A stretch of 64,000 nucleotides of DNA from Panthera uncia. Lineage: Eukaryota > Chordata > Mammalia > Carnivora > Felidae. A program made the translations under genes and the position numbers. Where the stretch lies: contig NW_026057588.1 of NCBI RefSeq assembly GCF_023721935.1, positions 16,035,906-16,099,905 on the forward strand. Reading direction: 5' to 3'. Positions 45,890 through 57,509 of the stretch are shown piece after piece (position 1 is the stretch's first letter; every line of letters starts with the position of its first letter). The notes below the pieces were generated by a model. It saw nothing but the letters and a program-made list of their open reading frames with translations, did not search any database and was not told the DNA's origin.

Positions 45890-46555
45890 ATGACTTTGTG
45901 TAATCCCCTTCCTTTGAGAGTGGATTTATCAACTTATTTCTAACCAACAGAATATGGCAAAGGTCACAGGAAGTCACTTCCATGATTGAAGTTACAAAAG
46001 ACAACTTCTTTCTTGCTATAAGACTCTTTATTGACCGTGTCTTGCTGGCTTTGATGAAGTAAGATGCCATAGTGGTGAAGCCCAGACAGCAATGAACTGA
46101 AATTGGATCCTGGCCAGCAACCAGTATGAAACTGAGGTCCTTAGCCTAATAGCCTATAAGGAACTAAATCCTGCAAATAACCATGTGAGCTTGGAAGTGA
46201 TCCTTCCCCAGTTGTGCCTTCAGGTAAAACCTGATCCATACCTTGACTGTAGCCTTTTTTTCGTTGTTTTTTTTTTGTTTGTTTGTTTGTTTGTTTAAGT
46301 TTTATTTAAGTAATCTCTACACCCAACGTGGGGCTCAAACTCACAACCCTGGTATCCAGAGTTGCACACTCTTCCAACTAAGCCAGGCACATGCTCCTTG
46401 ACTGTAGCCTTATGAAAAACCTTGAAGTAGAGGACCCAGCAAGGCTATGCTTAGATTCATGAACCTCAGAAACTGTAATAGAATGACTGTGTGTTGCTCT
46501 AAGCTGCTGTTTGTGGTAGCTTGTTACAAAGTAACAGATAATACAGTGTAATAAA
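45890..46555 (+). mobile_element. MLT1-like LTR split by a short SINE
   Basis: CAGAATATGGCAAAGGTCAC, TTGCTGGCTTTGATGAAGTA, CTTGGAAGTGATCCTTCC and the 3' end TAAGCTGCTGTTTGTGGTAG..GATAATACAG have the order of a MaLR LTR. A SINE at 46257 interrupts it. Confidence 0.68.
46257..46395 (-). mobile_element. Short-type carnivore SINE, reverse, with 16-bp TSD
   Basis: T-rich tail complement with (TTTG)n, AGTTTTATTTAAGTAATCTC, and a degraded head complement. The flank ccttgactgtagcctt occurs at 46241-46256 and 46396-46411. Confidence 0.92.
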
Positions 46556-46559
46556 GGGT

Positions 46560-47100
46560 ATGATTCCATTTTTGGTGTTTGACTGTTGTGTGTCCTTTCC
46601 TTTAGTGCGGTGGGAAGTTCAAACTACACAAACCCCAGCCTCTTCATGGGAACCCTTACACAGCCCCACCCCTAAGCACAATAAAAACCCAAGTCACTCT
46701 CCCCTCCCTGATCTCTCAATCCATTTTGAGACCTGCTTGGAATCCTGCTTTGTTCTCCCCAGAAAATATCATTATATGAGTAATAAACCTTTCCATATTC
46801 TGTTGGTGCATGTGTGGCAACATCAGTCTTGACAACCAAACAAAATTTTGAGTTGGGGGTATATCCCACATCTGTACTGTGGCTGCAAAAATTAAGACAG
46901 TGATCAGTGTCTAAGCAATAACTGCCACTACCAGGGGTCTTTCTTCTATGCTTGGGTTTGCTAATAAGCTCTGTTGCCTTTTGGCAACTGTGCATTTTGA
47001 GTTGCTAACTTCAAAGCACGCTGTTTGATCTGTGCTGCTGTCTGAGAGTTTGTGCTTTGAGTTTTCCCGCTTTGTGCTGTATTTTCTGAGTCCTACAAAA
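46560..47100 (+). mobile_element. Candidate class I (gammaretrovirus-like) LTR and leader
   Basis: C-rich U3/R-like sequence with CACAATAAAAACCCAAG, then CCCAGAAAATATCATTATA, AGTAATAAACC and a T-rich U5. Next comes TTTTGAGTTGGGGGTATATC, which may be a degraded primer-binding region. No coding gene follows in intact form. Confidence 0.42.
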
Positions 47101-47683
47101 CCTCTGTTAAAGATTTAACTGACCTAAATCACAAGTTTTGATAACTGGCATTTACAGAAATGAGATTCAGACCCTCCTTAAAGTAGTCCTGGGTCATGTG
47201 TCTTTGCCCAAATCTCTACCTCAGATTGAATCATATGTCTCAATTCCAGCATAAGTCATTACTGATGCTAGGCTCAGGGAAATGAAACTTACCCTGGGAC
47301 AATTAGTTGTGTGTTTTAAGCAGGCACTGAACACTCATTCTAAAGTGCATGCAGGAGAAAGAGTGATAACTTGTGCAGTATTCAGGACCACTGGGTGATG
47401 GCTTCTTTGAAAGAAGAGCATATCACCATTTGGCATGCTAAAGCCTATACTCCTAAAACCAGATGGTTAACATCCTATAACATATCTTTGCTGGTGCTGC
47501 AGCCTATGCCTCTGCAAAATAGATTCTGATCCTCAGAGTTACAAAACAAAAAACAAAAAACTCATGGAACTCTGTGGCACAGTCCCTTATGAAAAGTGGC
47601 CTTGAATGCTTTATGACCACCCCTTTAAAGAATGTAAGACAATATCACCGTATTAGCCAACTGTAGAATTACACAAGAAACAG
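47101..47683. other. Intergenic, possible retroviral leader/gag remnant
   Basis: Unassigned text after the LTR-like block. Short phrases look retroviral, but stops are frequent and I recognise no domain. Confidence 0.3.
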
Positions 47684-47803
47684 GTCACCTGGGTGGCTCA
47701 GTCAGTAGAGCATCTGACTCTTGACCTCAAGGTCATGAGTTCAAGCCCCACAATAGATGTGAGCCCACTGGAAAACAAACAAACAAACAAACAAACAAAC
47801 AAG
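47684..47803 (+). mobile_element. Short-type carnivore SINE ending in (AAAC)n
   Basis: Head GGTCACCTGGGTGGCTCAGT, AGCATCTGACTCTTGACCTC body, and seven AAAC-type repeats as tail (47777-47803). Confidence 0.9.
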
Positions 47804-47879
47804 AAAGACTCTGGGTTTGATTAAGGGCCACAGATTACCAACGTTCAGAAACCAGGGTGGAAAAATCAGTACCCAGAGT

Positions 47880-49080
47880 TGCTAAAATATATAACACGAT
47901 ATATTACCTCAAGTGTCAATTTTAAACAAAAAATTATGAGACATACAAAGAAACAGGAAAATATGAGCCAAACACAGGAAAAAAGCAAGCAATAGAAATT
48001 GTCTGTGAGAGGGCCCAAGTATCTCACTTAACAGAAAAGGACATCAAAGCAGCCATTAAAATTATGTTCAAGAACTGAAGGAAACCATGATTAAAGAAGC
48101 AAAAGAAAATATGATGACAATGCTTCATCAAAGAGCAAACATTAATAAATAAATCAAAATTATAGAGAACTAAATAGAAATTGTGGAGTTTAAGACTGCA
48201 ATAACCAAAATGAAAAACTAACTTGAGGAACTCAACAAATCTGAGCTGGCAAAAGAATCAATATGATCATTATGGAGATTATGTAATTCAAAGAACAGAA
48301 AGAAAAAAGAATGAAGAAAAATGAACAGAGCCTCAGAGAAATATAGGACATCATTAAGAATGCCAACATACATGTAAAGGAGAGAATCAGAAAAAAACAT
48401 TTAAGAAATAATGGCTGAAAATTTCCCAGTTCACTGAAAAACTTTAATATACACATCCAAGAAGCTAAAGAAACTCTAAGCAAAGATCCACAAAGACCTC
48501 ATAGTAAAACTGCTAAAAGGTAGTCAAGAAGAAAATCTTGAAAGCAACAGAAAGACTCATCACTTACAAGGGAGCCCCAATAAAGTGAACAGTAAATCTC
48601 TTATCACAAACAACACAGACCAGAAAACAATGGGATGACATATTCAAAGTTCTGAGAGGAGTTCTGGTTGGGTTGAGGGTGGGTGGGGGATCTGTATACA
48701 AAAAATTTTATATGCAAGTAAAGTTGCCTTTAAAAAATGGTGAAATAAAGACATGCCAGTCAAACTCAAACTGAGAGAATCTGTTGGTAACAGACCCACC
48801 TTACAAAATACACTAAAGAAAGTTCTTCAGAATGAAAACAAGTGACCAAAAAAGCACCAGTAAAGGTAATGATGTAATTATAAAAGATATCACAAATGCA
48901 TATTTCTTCTCTTATTTGGTCCAAAAAGCAATTATATATATAAAACAATGTTTGTGCCAGTCCCATGCTATTGATAATGAATGGTGTGGCTGGACTACCC
49001 CTTGTGGTTCTTACTATAATTGCAAGATGCCCTCAACAATAAACATCAGGAAACTTTGAAACATTGAGACATTGAGAACA
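47880..49080 (+). mobile_element. Old L1M 5' UTR/ORF1-region remnant
   Basis: Plus-orientation text AAGGACATCAAAGCAGCCAT, GAACTGAAGGAAACCATG, GATATTACCTCAAGTG and CTTCAGAATGAAAACAAGTG matches the 5' portion of old L1 elements. ORF1 is not intact. It probably belongs with the ORF2 text at 49.66-52.3 kb. Confidence 0.6.
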
Positions 49081-49086
49081 CTCAAT

Positions 49087-49258
49087 GGGGCACCTGGGTG
49101 GCTCTGTTGGGTAAGCACGTGATCTCATGGGTTCATGAGTTCAAGTCCCACATTGGGCTCTGTGCTGACAGCATGGAGCCTGCTTGGGATTCTCTGTCTC
49201 CCTCACTCTCTGTCTCCCCTGCTTTCTCTCTCTTAAAAAATAAATAAACTTAAAAAAA
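49087..49258 (+). mobile_element. Felid SINE inside L1M
   Basis: Head GGGGCACCTGGGTGGCTCTG; the body lacks about 25 bases after GTAAGCACGTGATCTC; CT-rich region and AAAAAATAAATAAACTTAAA tail. Confidence 0.93.
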
Positions 49259-49660
49259 GAGAGAACGTTTATTATTTGCAAATCCTGAAAATTACATGGC
49301 ACATCTGGAGCCATACAGTGAGGTTGCACAGAGAGAGAGAGACAGAAAGTAAAGGGTTTTACTTTAATTGTTTGACTAAGGGCTCATAGGTGGGAGGCCT
49401 AGGGTTTAGGGGGCTTACTCTTTATTGATGAGGTTAGAACATAAGAGCAGGAATCTGAAGTGCAGGAAGAGAAAAAAAAAAAGGAGCCCAAATGGTCAGT
49501 TATTGAAATCAACCAAGATCTCTAAACCTAAAAAGCCTTGAGAGAGGGGAGGCCTGGCTCTTTATCTAGTCATGTGGCTGGCAATGTGTTGGAGATAGCC
49601 ATCTCTGAAGTGGATGCCTTGGTTTAAGTCAGGCACTTGCATTATTAAAGAAGAAAAACT
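49259..49660. other. Intergenic stretch, possible antisense LTR
   Basis: Purine-rich start, then GGGCTCATAGGTGGGAGGCC and TAAGTCAGGCACTTGC. It is distinct from the L1 text on either side, so it could be another insertion. Not identified. Confidence 0.3.
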
Positions 49661-52330
49661 GTCAGGACTTACACTACACAATACCTATACAACTGTATAC
49701 AATATAACTATATTGTTAGACCTAGAACATACAGAAATTACTATATTAAACAACACAAAGAAGGCAGGTGGGAGCAAATCTGTATTAGAATAAAGAAATG
49801 ATACTAGATATTAATTTGGATCCACTGGAAACAAAGAGAAATAGAAATGGTAAATAAGAAGGTTAATATAACAAATTCCATAGTATATACTTTGCTTCTT
49901 TTCTTTACTCAGCATCTTTAGTAGACACAAAAAATATAAAGTTTAGGTTCATAACAGGATATAATATGTATAATAACACAAAATGGAAGAACAAGAAACA
50001 GAGCTATATATGGGTAACATTTCTGTATCTCTCTGGAATTAATACACAGGTAAAGTAGATTTTGATAACTTAAAATGTATATGGCAAGCTACACAGGCAA
50101 GATTAAGACATTCTCAGACAAAACCTATGGTAGTTCATCACGACTAGACCTGTCTTAAAAGAAATGCTAAAGGGAATTCAAGTTGAAATGAAAGGACACT
50201 AAGTGACAACATGAAATCTTAGGAAAGTATAAAACTCACTGGAAAAGGTAAATAGTCAAATTCACAATAATATTGCAAAAGTAGTGCATAAATCATGTTT
50301 GAGTATAAAAGTTAAAAAAAAACAAAATATATTAAAAATAGCTACTGTAATTTCTTGATATGCAATATAAAAAGACATAAAATATGACATCAATATAATA
50401 AAACTTAGGGGGAGGGCAGAGGTAAAAGCAGAGAATTTTTATGCAACTGAAGTTGCTATTACCTTAAAATAGACTGTTATGGTTGTAAGATGTTTTATGT
50501 AAGCCCCATAGTAACCAAGAGAAAAAACCTATAGTCAATACACAAGAAAGGAACCAAAGCATACTTCTATTTTTAAAAAAATCATCAAATCACAAAGGAA
50601 GACAGCAAGAGAGGAAGAAAGGAACAAAGGAACTACAATGCAGTCAGAAAACAATGAATGGAATGGCAATAAGATCTTACCTATCAATAATTGCTTTAAC
50701 TGTAAAGAATTAAATTCTCCAATCAAGGCCATAGAGTGGTTGAATGGACCAAAAAAAGAAGGAGAAAGAGGAGTAGAAGGAGAATGAGGAGGCAGAAGTG
50801 AGGGAGGAGGGAGAGGAAGGAGAAGGAGGGAGAGGGAGGAGGGAGGAGTGAGGGGGAGAGAGACAGGGAGACAGAGACGAAGAAGAATTCCAAAATATGC
50901 TGACTACAAGAGAATCACTTTAGCTTTAGGACACACATAGACTAAAAGTGAAAGGACAGAAAAAGATATTCTGTTCAAATGATCACCAAAAGAGAGCAGG
51001 GGTGGTTATATCACTAAAAATAGACTTTTTGTCAAAATCTGTCACAAGTCATTATATAAGTGATCATTCATAAAGAGAATATAACAATTGTAAATATATA
51101 TGCATCCTACACCAGAGCATTTAAATATATGAAGCAAATACTGACAGATCTGAAGGGAGAAGTAGATAGCAATAAAAAGAGCAGAGAAATTCAATATCCC
51201 ACTTTCAACAGTAGCTCTTTTCAGACAGAAAATCAATAAGGAAAGAGTGGACTTGAATAACACTTTAGACCAAATGGAACTAACGAACATACACAGAATA
51301 TTCCACCCAACAGCAGCAGAATACACATTCTTCTCAAGAACACACACAACATTCTCCATCATAAATCGTATGTTAGGCTATAAGATAAGTCTTAGCACAT
51401 TTAAGATTGAAATCCTATCAAGTAACTTTTTTGACCACAATGGTATGAAACTACAAATCATTAACAGGAGGAAAACTGGAAAATTTCACAAATATGTGAA
51501 AATTATACATATTCAGGAGTACACACTCCTGAACAACCAATTGATCAAAACAGAAATCAAAATGGAAATCAGACAATATCTTAACAAAAATGAAAATGGA
51601 AACAAACATATGGGATATAATAAATGCAGTTCTAATGGGGGAGTTTACAGGGATAAAAGCTACATTAGGGGGAAACAATCTTAAGTACCTAACTTCACAC
51701 CCCAAGAAACTAGAAAAAAGAACTAAGCCCAAAGTTTGCATAAGGAAGGAAGTGATATAAAAGCAGATATAAATGAAAGATACTTAAAAGACAATAGAAA
51801 AGATCAATAAAACCAAGGGTTGGCCCTTTGAAAATATATAGTTGAAAAACTATTAGCTAGTCTGACTTAACCAAAAACAAAGAGACAGAGGACTCAGATA
51901 AATAATGTTATAAACAAAAGAGAGAGTTCCAATATTGCAACGAAGGATTGCAGGCAATGAAGGATTTGGAGAAGACAGGCAGTAAATTGATAGTTGGCAC
52001 ATCTGTAAATCCCTTGGAAATACTGAAATGAAAGAGGGCTAAATTTGGAACGATAAGAATTTCATGAAACCAAGATTATGATTAATCCACTTTCATCCAA
52101 AGAATTTAAAAAATTTAATCCCTGGAAGAATACAAAAGACCTGACAGCTGGTCCTATAGAATCAGGTATTAAGAAAGCTTTAATTCTTACTTTACTTGTT
52201 TGATAACTTTTGAATTTTGTAGCATGTATTTTTATTACCTAAATTTTTAAACTAAAAAATTAATGTAACATCAAAACTACATACACTCTCACGGTTGGCA
52301 ATCTACCCAATGGAAATAAAAGAATGATGA
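49661..52330 (+). mobile_element. Old L1M with ORF2 endonuclease-region relic
   Basis: The conceptual translation around 51247-51684 reads like the L1 ORF2 endonuclease/linker region: TLDQMELTNIHRIFHPTAAE, then EYTFFSRTHTTFS, DHNGMKLQIINRRKTGKF. Stops and frameshifts before and after show it is not active. It continues the 47.88 kb L1 text. Plus orientation throughout. Confidence 0.78.
50747..50890. repeat. Purine-only (GGA/GAA)n tract
   Basis: About 140 bases almost entirely A and G on the plus strand, with GGAGGGAGAGG-type units. Such homopurine mirror-like tracts can form triplex DNA and are often unstable. Confidence 0.92.
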
Positions 52331-52925
52331 GATAAGAATATTTACTGTATGATCCTTTGGGATGAAAAAGAAATAGAGCAATCAAATGTCTATAGGAAGG
52401 AATGGCTTAAAATATGGACATACATCCTATACCAGAAATATTCAGGAGCTTTAAAAACAATAAGTTAGATCTGTATGTACTCACCTGGAAAAAAAGTCCA
52501 CAATTATTTAAGTGCAAAAAGAAATTGCTGTGAAATATGTCACTATAGGCGGTAAAATCTTCCATATACATGCAATAAACCCTCCATATTTGCAGGTATG
52601 TTTGAGCAGGAAGGAGCAACACACACATAGTGGCTCTCACAGATGTGTGGGAGGGGAATAAATTGTTTTCATTTTATTTCTGCCACTTCACTGGTTTCAG
52701 TGAAAACACTACTTATAAAATTTATTTCCAATATTGATTATAATAACTTAGAAACAGCATTGGAACTAGAGCAATTTTTACTTGTTAATAATTTTTCAAT
52801 TTTCCCTGCTTGAAGTTTTTTTTTTTCAAGGATCATTGAAATAAATCAATACTAATGAAATTCATTATTTTACCAACATTTATCTTGAAGAAAAAAAAAG
52901 AAAATGTAAATTTCTAAAAATAATT
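52331..52925 (-). other. ZNF461: ZNF461 3' UTR / downstream region
   Basis: The region follows the ZNF461 stop (52926) in transcript direction. Minus-strand AATAAA candidates occur (for example near 52853 and 52719 as TTTATT on the plus strand). AT-rich; no repeat recognised. The exact transcript end is unknown. Confidence 0.45.
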
Positions 52926-54310
52926 TCATGATGCTAGACTAGGATGGGGAGAGAGAAGAGGAAACCTTACTGGCATCTCAACAGTATGAAGTGTCTGATG
53001 TATATTAAATTGCAAGCCATGATTAAAAGCCTTTCCACAGTCATAAGGTTTCTTCCCAGAATGAATTCTCTGATGGTGTGAAAAGCTTGAATGATAGCTA
53101 AAGGTCTTTCCACATTCCTTACATTCATAGGGCTTCTCACCAGTATGTATTCTCTGATGTTGAATAAGGTGTGAATGAAGTCTAAAGGCCTTACCACATA
53201 TCATACATTCATGAGGTTTCTCACCAGTATGAATTCTCTGATGTCTTTTGAGGTGTGAGCACTGTCTAAAAGTCTTCCCACATTCCTTGCACTCATAGGG
53301 TTTCTCACCGGTATGAATCCTCTGATGCAGGGTAAGTTGTAAGCCATCACAAAAGGCCTTCCCACATTCACTACATTCATAAGGTTTTTTGCCAGAATGA
53401 ATTTTCTGATGGTGAGAGAAGCTTGAGTGATAGCTAAAGGCCTTTCCACATTCTCTACATTGATAGGGTTTCTCACCAGTATGAATTCTCTGATGTATGG
53501 TAAGGTGTGAGCGATGCCTAAAAGTCTTTCCACATTCTTTACATTCATAGGGTTTCTCACCAGTATGGAGTCGTAGATGTTCAGTAAGTTGAAAGCCACG
53601 AATAAAAGCCTTCCCACATTGCTTACATTCATAAGGTTTTTCACCAGTATGAAGTCTCTGATGTTGAGTAAGCTGTGATCGCTGCCTAAAGGCCTTCCCA
53701 CATTCTTTACATTCATAAGGTTTTTCACCAGTGTGAATTCTCTGATGCAGAATAAGTTCTGAGCCATAATTAAAGGCCTTACCACATTCTTTACATTCAT
53801 AGCGTTTTTCGCCATTATGGATTCTCAGGTGTTGCTTAAGTTGTGAACAATGAATAAAAGCTCTCCAACATTCCTTACATTCATTGCACTTGTTACTATT
53901 TTGAATTCTCTGTTTAGTAAGATATGATATGTTAAGAATTTCTGCACATTCCTTACATTCAGACAGTTTTTCTTTAGAATGAGTTCTGTGATTACTAAAA
54001 AATAAGTGGTAACTGAAGTTTTTTCTACATTCTTTACATCCAAAGATTTTCTCTCTATTATAAAATTCCTGAGTTAGTAAAGAATGTTGGTTAAATATAG
54101 GCATATGTTCATGGTTGATAACAAATTGCCTGAAATAGGCTTCTTGTTCCTGTTGTCTTTCAAACTGAGTATTGCATTCCCAAATATCTCTGAAAATGGA
54201 TTTCTCAGGATTATGACTTTTAAAGTCTTCCATGATAGCCCTTTGGGATGACTCTGTCTCATAAATGTCTTTTGGAGATAACTTCTTGGCCTCACACCTG
54301 GACACCAAGT
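52926..54310 (-). CDS. ZNF461: ZNF461 last exon: C2H2 zinc-finger array (partial gene)
   Basis: The minus-strand acceptor TTATCTTTCAG precedes 54310. The exon starts with the last two bases of a split codon (phase 1, as expected after a KRAB-B type exon) and is open to TGA at 52928-52926, giving 460 whole residues. A linker (KKLSPKDIYETESSQ) comes first, then one or two decayed fingers, then ten canonical C2H2 fingers with TGEKPYECKECGKAF-type linkers, and a final degenerate finger (YDCGKAFNHG lacks the first Cys). Fingers FSYHSSFSHHQKIHSGKKPY and FSYHSSFSHHQRIHSGKKPY are near-duplicates. The text matches human ZNF461 (GIOT-1) as I recall it, a nuclear KRAB repressor. KRAB exons are missing here and should lie to the right. 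Confidence 0.93.
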
Positions 54311-54540
54311 CTGAAAGATAAGAAACACACTTTAATTGCTGGTTTTGTGTCAGAAAAGAAAATATATATGGTAGCAAAGAGAGATAATTGGAAATAATTC
54401 ACGTAAAAGATGAGTCTTGGAGAACTCTAAAATATCATGCAACTGAATGAAAAAAAAAACAGTAAGGAGAACACCGAGAAATGAGAGCTCAGAAGAGAAA
54501 GTGAGGGAGTTAATTAACAAATCAAGTCAATAGTTCTGAA
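54311..54540. other. ZNF461 intron next to the last exon
   Basis: The pyrimidine tract and AG (on the minus strand) lie at 54311-54330. The rest is unremarkable. Confidence 0.6.
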
Positions 54541-54655
54541 TTTTTTTTTTTAAGATTTTATTTTTAAGCAATCTCTACACCCAGCATGGGGCTCAAACCC
54601 ACAACCCCAAGACCAGGAGTTACACGTTCCACCAACTGAGCCAGCCGGGTGACCC
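54541..54655 (-). mobile_element. Short-type carnivore SINE, reverse
   Basis: T-rich end, AAGATTTTATTTTTAAGCAA, TCTCTACACCCAGCATGGGG and reverse head CTGAGCCAGCCGGGTGACCC. Flank agttctgaatttt is repeated as ttctgaaattttg. Confidence 0.9.
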
Positions 54656-55499
54656 AGTTGTTCTGAAATTTTGATCTACCTCAGAGTTTGCTGCAATTAT
54701 AGATGTTTAGGAAACATTCTAGATCAAATGAATCCATATCTACCAGAGTTGGTTTCAGAATGAGATCAACTGAATCAGAATCTACAAGAGTGTATGTTTA
54801 ACACTTTCCACCAGGCCAAGGGATTATGAGATGGAGACTGCTAATTGTCCCCAAATGTCTATTATTCCCCTTTTATATATGGATTGAACCAATGGTTTTT
54901 AGTTGAGAACAAGGTTGCCCAATATAAACACTGCATTTCCCAGGCTCTTTTGCAGGAGAATATGCCATGTAACTGGATTCTGCCTTAAAAAAAAAAAAAA
55001 AAAGCATAAGTATCAAATAGTAGCTTCTGAAACTTTAACAGCCAGCTGGCCCATGTCCTATATCCTCTATTCTCCCATTTCCTTAGTCTCCACTGTGGAT
55101 GTGGTGTCTTGTCACATGATGGTTTTGCAGAGCAGAGCTTCCCCTCCAGCCTGGACTTTAATGCAAAAGAAAATTAACCCATATGGTTTAAGCCATTATT
55201 ATTTTTGAGTCTCTGTCACATGTAGCCAAACCTATAACCAAACTAATGTAGCTTCCTATTGAACTGAAATTTAAAAATCCAATTTTTTACCATGAGAACA
55301 CAGGGCCTCTGCCTAGTTAGAAGACCTCATTTTGAGTCCTTTTCCCTTTTATCCATGTACTACAACATTAATCTCCTTTCAACAATTAGGACATTCCAAA
55401 GTCTTTCCTATCTTAGAGCTTTTCAGAGGCTGTTTCAGAAGAAAAAGCTTAAGACTGACAGCTATATAAAGCATTCTATTCTAACACAATTTATTTTTT
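54656..55499. other. Presumed ZNF461 intron, nothing firm
   Basis: A poly(A) run at 54987-55004 could be a retroelement tail. The following text is not identified. No KRAB exon on the minus strand. Confidence 0.4.
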
Positions 55500-55929
55500 C
55501 ATTTTCCTAATGATGGACATATGGGTTGCTTTCAATTGTTGGTTATTATGATCAGTACGGCTATGAACATTCTTGTACATTTCTTTTGGTGGAAATAGGA
55601 CTCCTTTCTGCTAGATGTATACATTTATGAGTGAAATTGTTGCACACAGAATATGCATTTGTTCAGCTTTAGTTGACATTATCCAATAGTTTCCTCATTT
55701 TCCCATCTAACTGGAAAAGAGTTCCAGTTCCTCACATCCTCCCCAACACTTGTTATTGTCAATCTTATATTCAGGCATCCTGGCAGATATGTCATGATAC
55801 TGCATTGTGGTTTAATTTGCAATTTCCCTGATGACTTGTGAGGTTGAGCACTTTTTCATATGTTTATTGGCCAATTGGATATCTCTTTTAATAAATGCCA
55901 ACTCAGGTCTTTTGTCCATTTTTACTGAC

Positions 55930-55966
<37 letters not shown>

Positions 55967-56660
55967 TAAAATTCATATAACATAAAATCTACCAGTTTCA
56001 CCATTTTGAAGTATACAATTCAGTAACTTTTAATACATTCTCACTGTTGTATAACCATCAGATCACTAATTCCGGAAAACTCTCATCATGCCAAGAAGAA
56101 CCCCATGCCCATGGTCATTTCCTATTCCCCTATTCTTCCCAGCCCTTGGCAACCACTAATCTGCTTTGTGTCTCTATGAATCTATTCTGACATTTCATAC
56201 AAATGGAATCATACAATATGTGACCTTTTGGGTCTTTTTTCACTCTGTATAATGTTTTCAAGGATCAACCAGTACTTCATTCCTTTTTTATGGCCAAGTA
56301 ATATTTCATTGTATAGATATACCATATATTGCTTATCCATTCATCAGTCAAGGGTCACTTGAGTTGTTTCTGGGTTGTATTGTTTTCTTTGTAGGAATTC
56401 TTAATATATTCTGAATACAACCAACATATTGCAAATATCTTCTCACACTCTGGGGCTGGCACTTTCACTCTCTTAATAGTATGTTTTGATGTACAGAAGT
56501 TCTCAATTTTAAGGCAGTCTAATCCCAAGGTCATGAAAAATACTGTATTCTAGAAGCTTTTGCTATTTTACTTTTCATATGTAGATCTATAATCTACCTA
56601 CATTACATTTTATGATGTGAGATAGGAATCAAGATGCCTAGTTTCTTTGTTGCTGTTGTT
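55500..56660 (-). mobile_element. Old L1M ORF2 end and 3' UTR, reverse
   Basis: Antisense L1 landmarks in order: GATGGACATATGGGTTGC, CTGGCAGATATGTCATGAT, TTTGCAATTTCCCTGATGAC, then 3' UTR-like AAAATCTACCAGTTTCACC and CATTTCATACAAATGGAATC. A (GT)n run interrupts it. Two L1 pieces may be joined here. Confidence 0.75.
55931..55966. repeat. (GT)n microsatellite, about 17 units
   Basis: Clean GT dinucleotide run inside L1-derived sequence. Confidence 0.95.
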
Positions 56661-56664
56661 TTTT

Positions 56665-56888
56665 TATTTAAAAAAATTTTTTTAATGTTTATTTATTTTT
56701 GAAGGAGAGAGACAGAGCACGAGTGGGGGAGGGGCAAAGAGAGAGGGAGGGAGACACAGAGTCTGAAGCAGGCTCCAGGCTCTGAGCTGTCAGCACAGTG
56801 CCTGATGCAGGGCTCAAACTCATGAACCATGAGACCATGATCTGAGCCAAAATCGAATGCTTAACTGACTACGCCACCCAGGTGCCCC
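56665..56888 (-). mobile_element. Felid SINE, reverse
   Basis: Reverse tail TTTAATGTTTATTTATTTTT and reverse head TACGCCACCCAGGTGCCCC. The flank a-t-gcctagttt is duplicated. Its internal GTGGGGGAGGGGCAAAGAG is shared with the fragment at 58.0 kb. Confidence 0.94.
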
Positions 56889-57315
56889 TAGAAGCCTAGT
56901 TTTTCATATATTTACTGAAAAGACAGTACTGCCTACCTTTCTCTGTAATCCACTCCAATAAATATCTCAACTCCCATAATTATGTTGAAAAATTTCTAGC
57001 TAAAGTCACTAACAAAATCTCTTTGCCAAAATCAGTGCTCTAGTGCTAGTCATCACTCTACTTGACTCATTAGCAGTATTTGACACAAATGATCAATCCC
57101 TTAGCTTCCTATATACCATATTCTCCTAGTTATCTTCCTACCTTTCTCTTTGTATTCAGTTCCCCTTAATGCATTTACTACCTGCCCTCTAACTATCAGA
57201 ATGTCCCAGAACCCAGGCTCTGGCTAGCCATCAATCTATATACTCTTTCCCTGTAACAGGTCTGGCTTAAATTCTAGTCATATACTCCTAAGTCTTAAAT
57301 TTATAACTCTAGATT
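56889..57315. other. Presumed ZNF461 intron, nothing recognised
   Basis: No repeat or exon recognised between the two reverse SINEs. Confidence 0.4.
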
Positions 57316-57502
57316 AAAAAAAATTCTTTAATTTATCTTTGAGAGCGCAAGTAGGGGAGGGGCAGAGAGAGGGGGACAGAGGATCTGAAGTGGGCTTCAT
57401 GCTGACAGCAGCGAGCTCGATGTAGGGCTCAAACCCACAAACCGTGAGATCATGACCTGAGCCAAAGTTGGCCACTCAACCGATTGAGCCATCCAGGTGG
57501 CC
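57316..57502 (-). mobile_element. Felid SINE, reverse, with TSD
   Basis: Reverse tail CTTTAATTTATCTTTGAGAG and reverse head TTGAGCCATCCAGGTGGCCC. Flanks tataactctagatt and tataactctaaaatt. Confidence 0.92.
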
Positions 57503-57509
57503 CTATAAC

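Noticed and set aside
51247..51684. A 145-residue plus-strand frame as a possible gene
   Set aside because: It reads as the L1 ORF2 endonuclease/linker region inside a decayed L1M, with stops on both sides.
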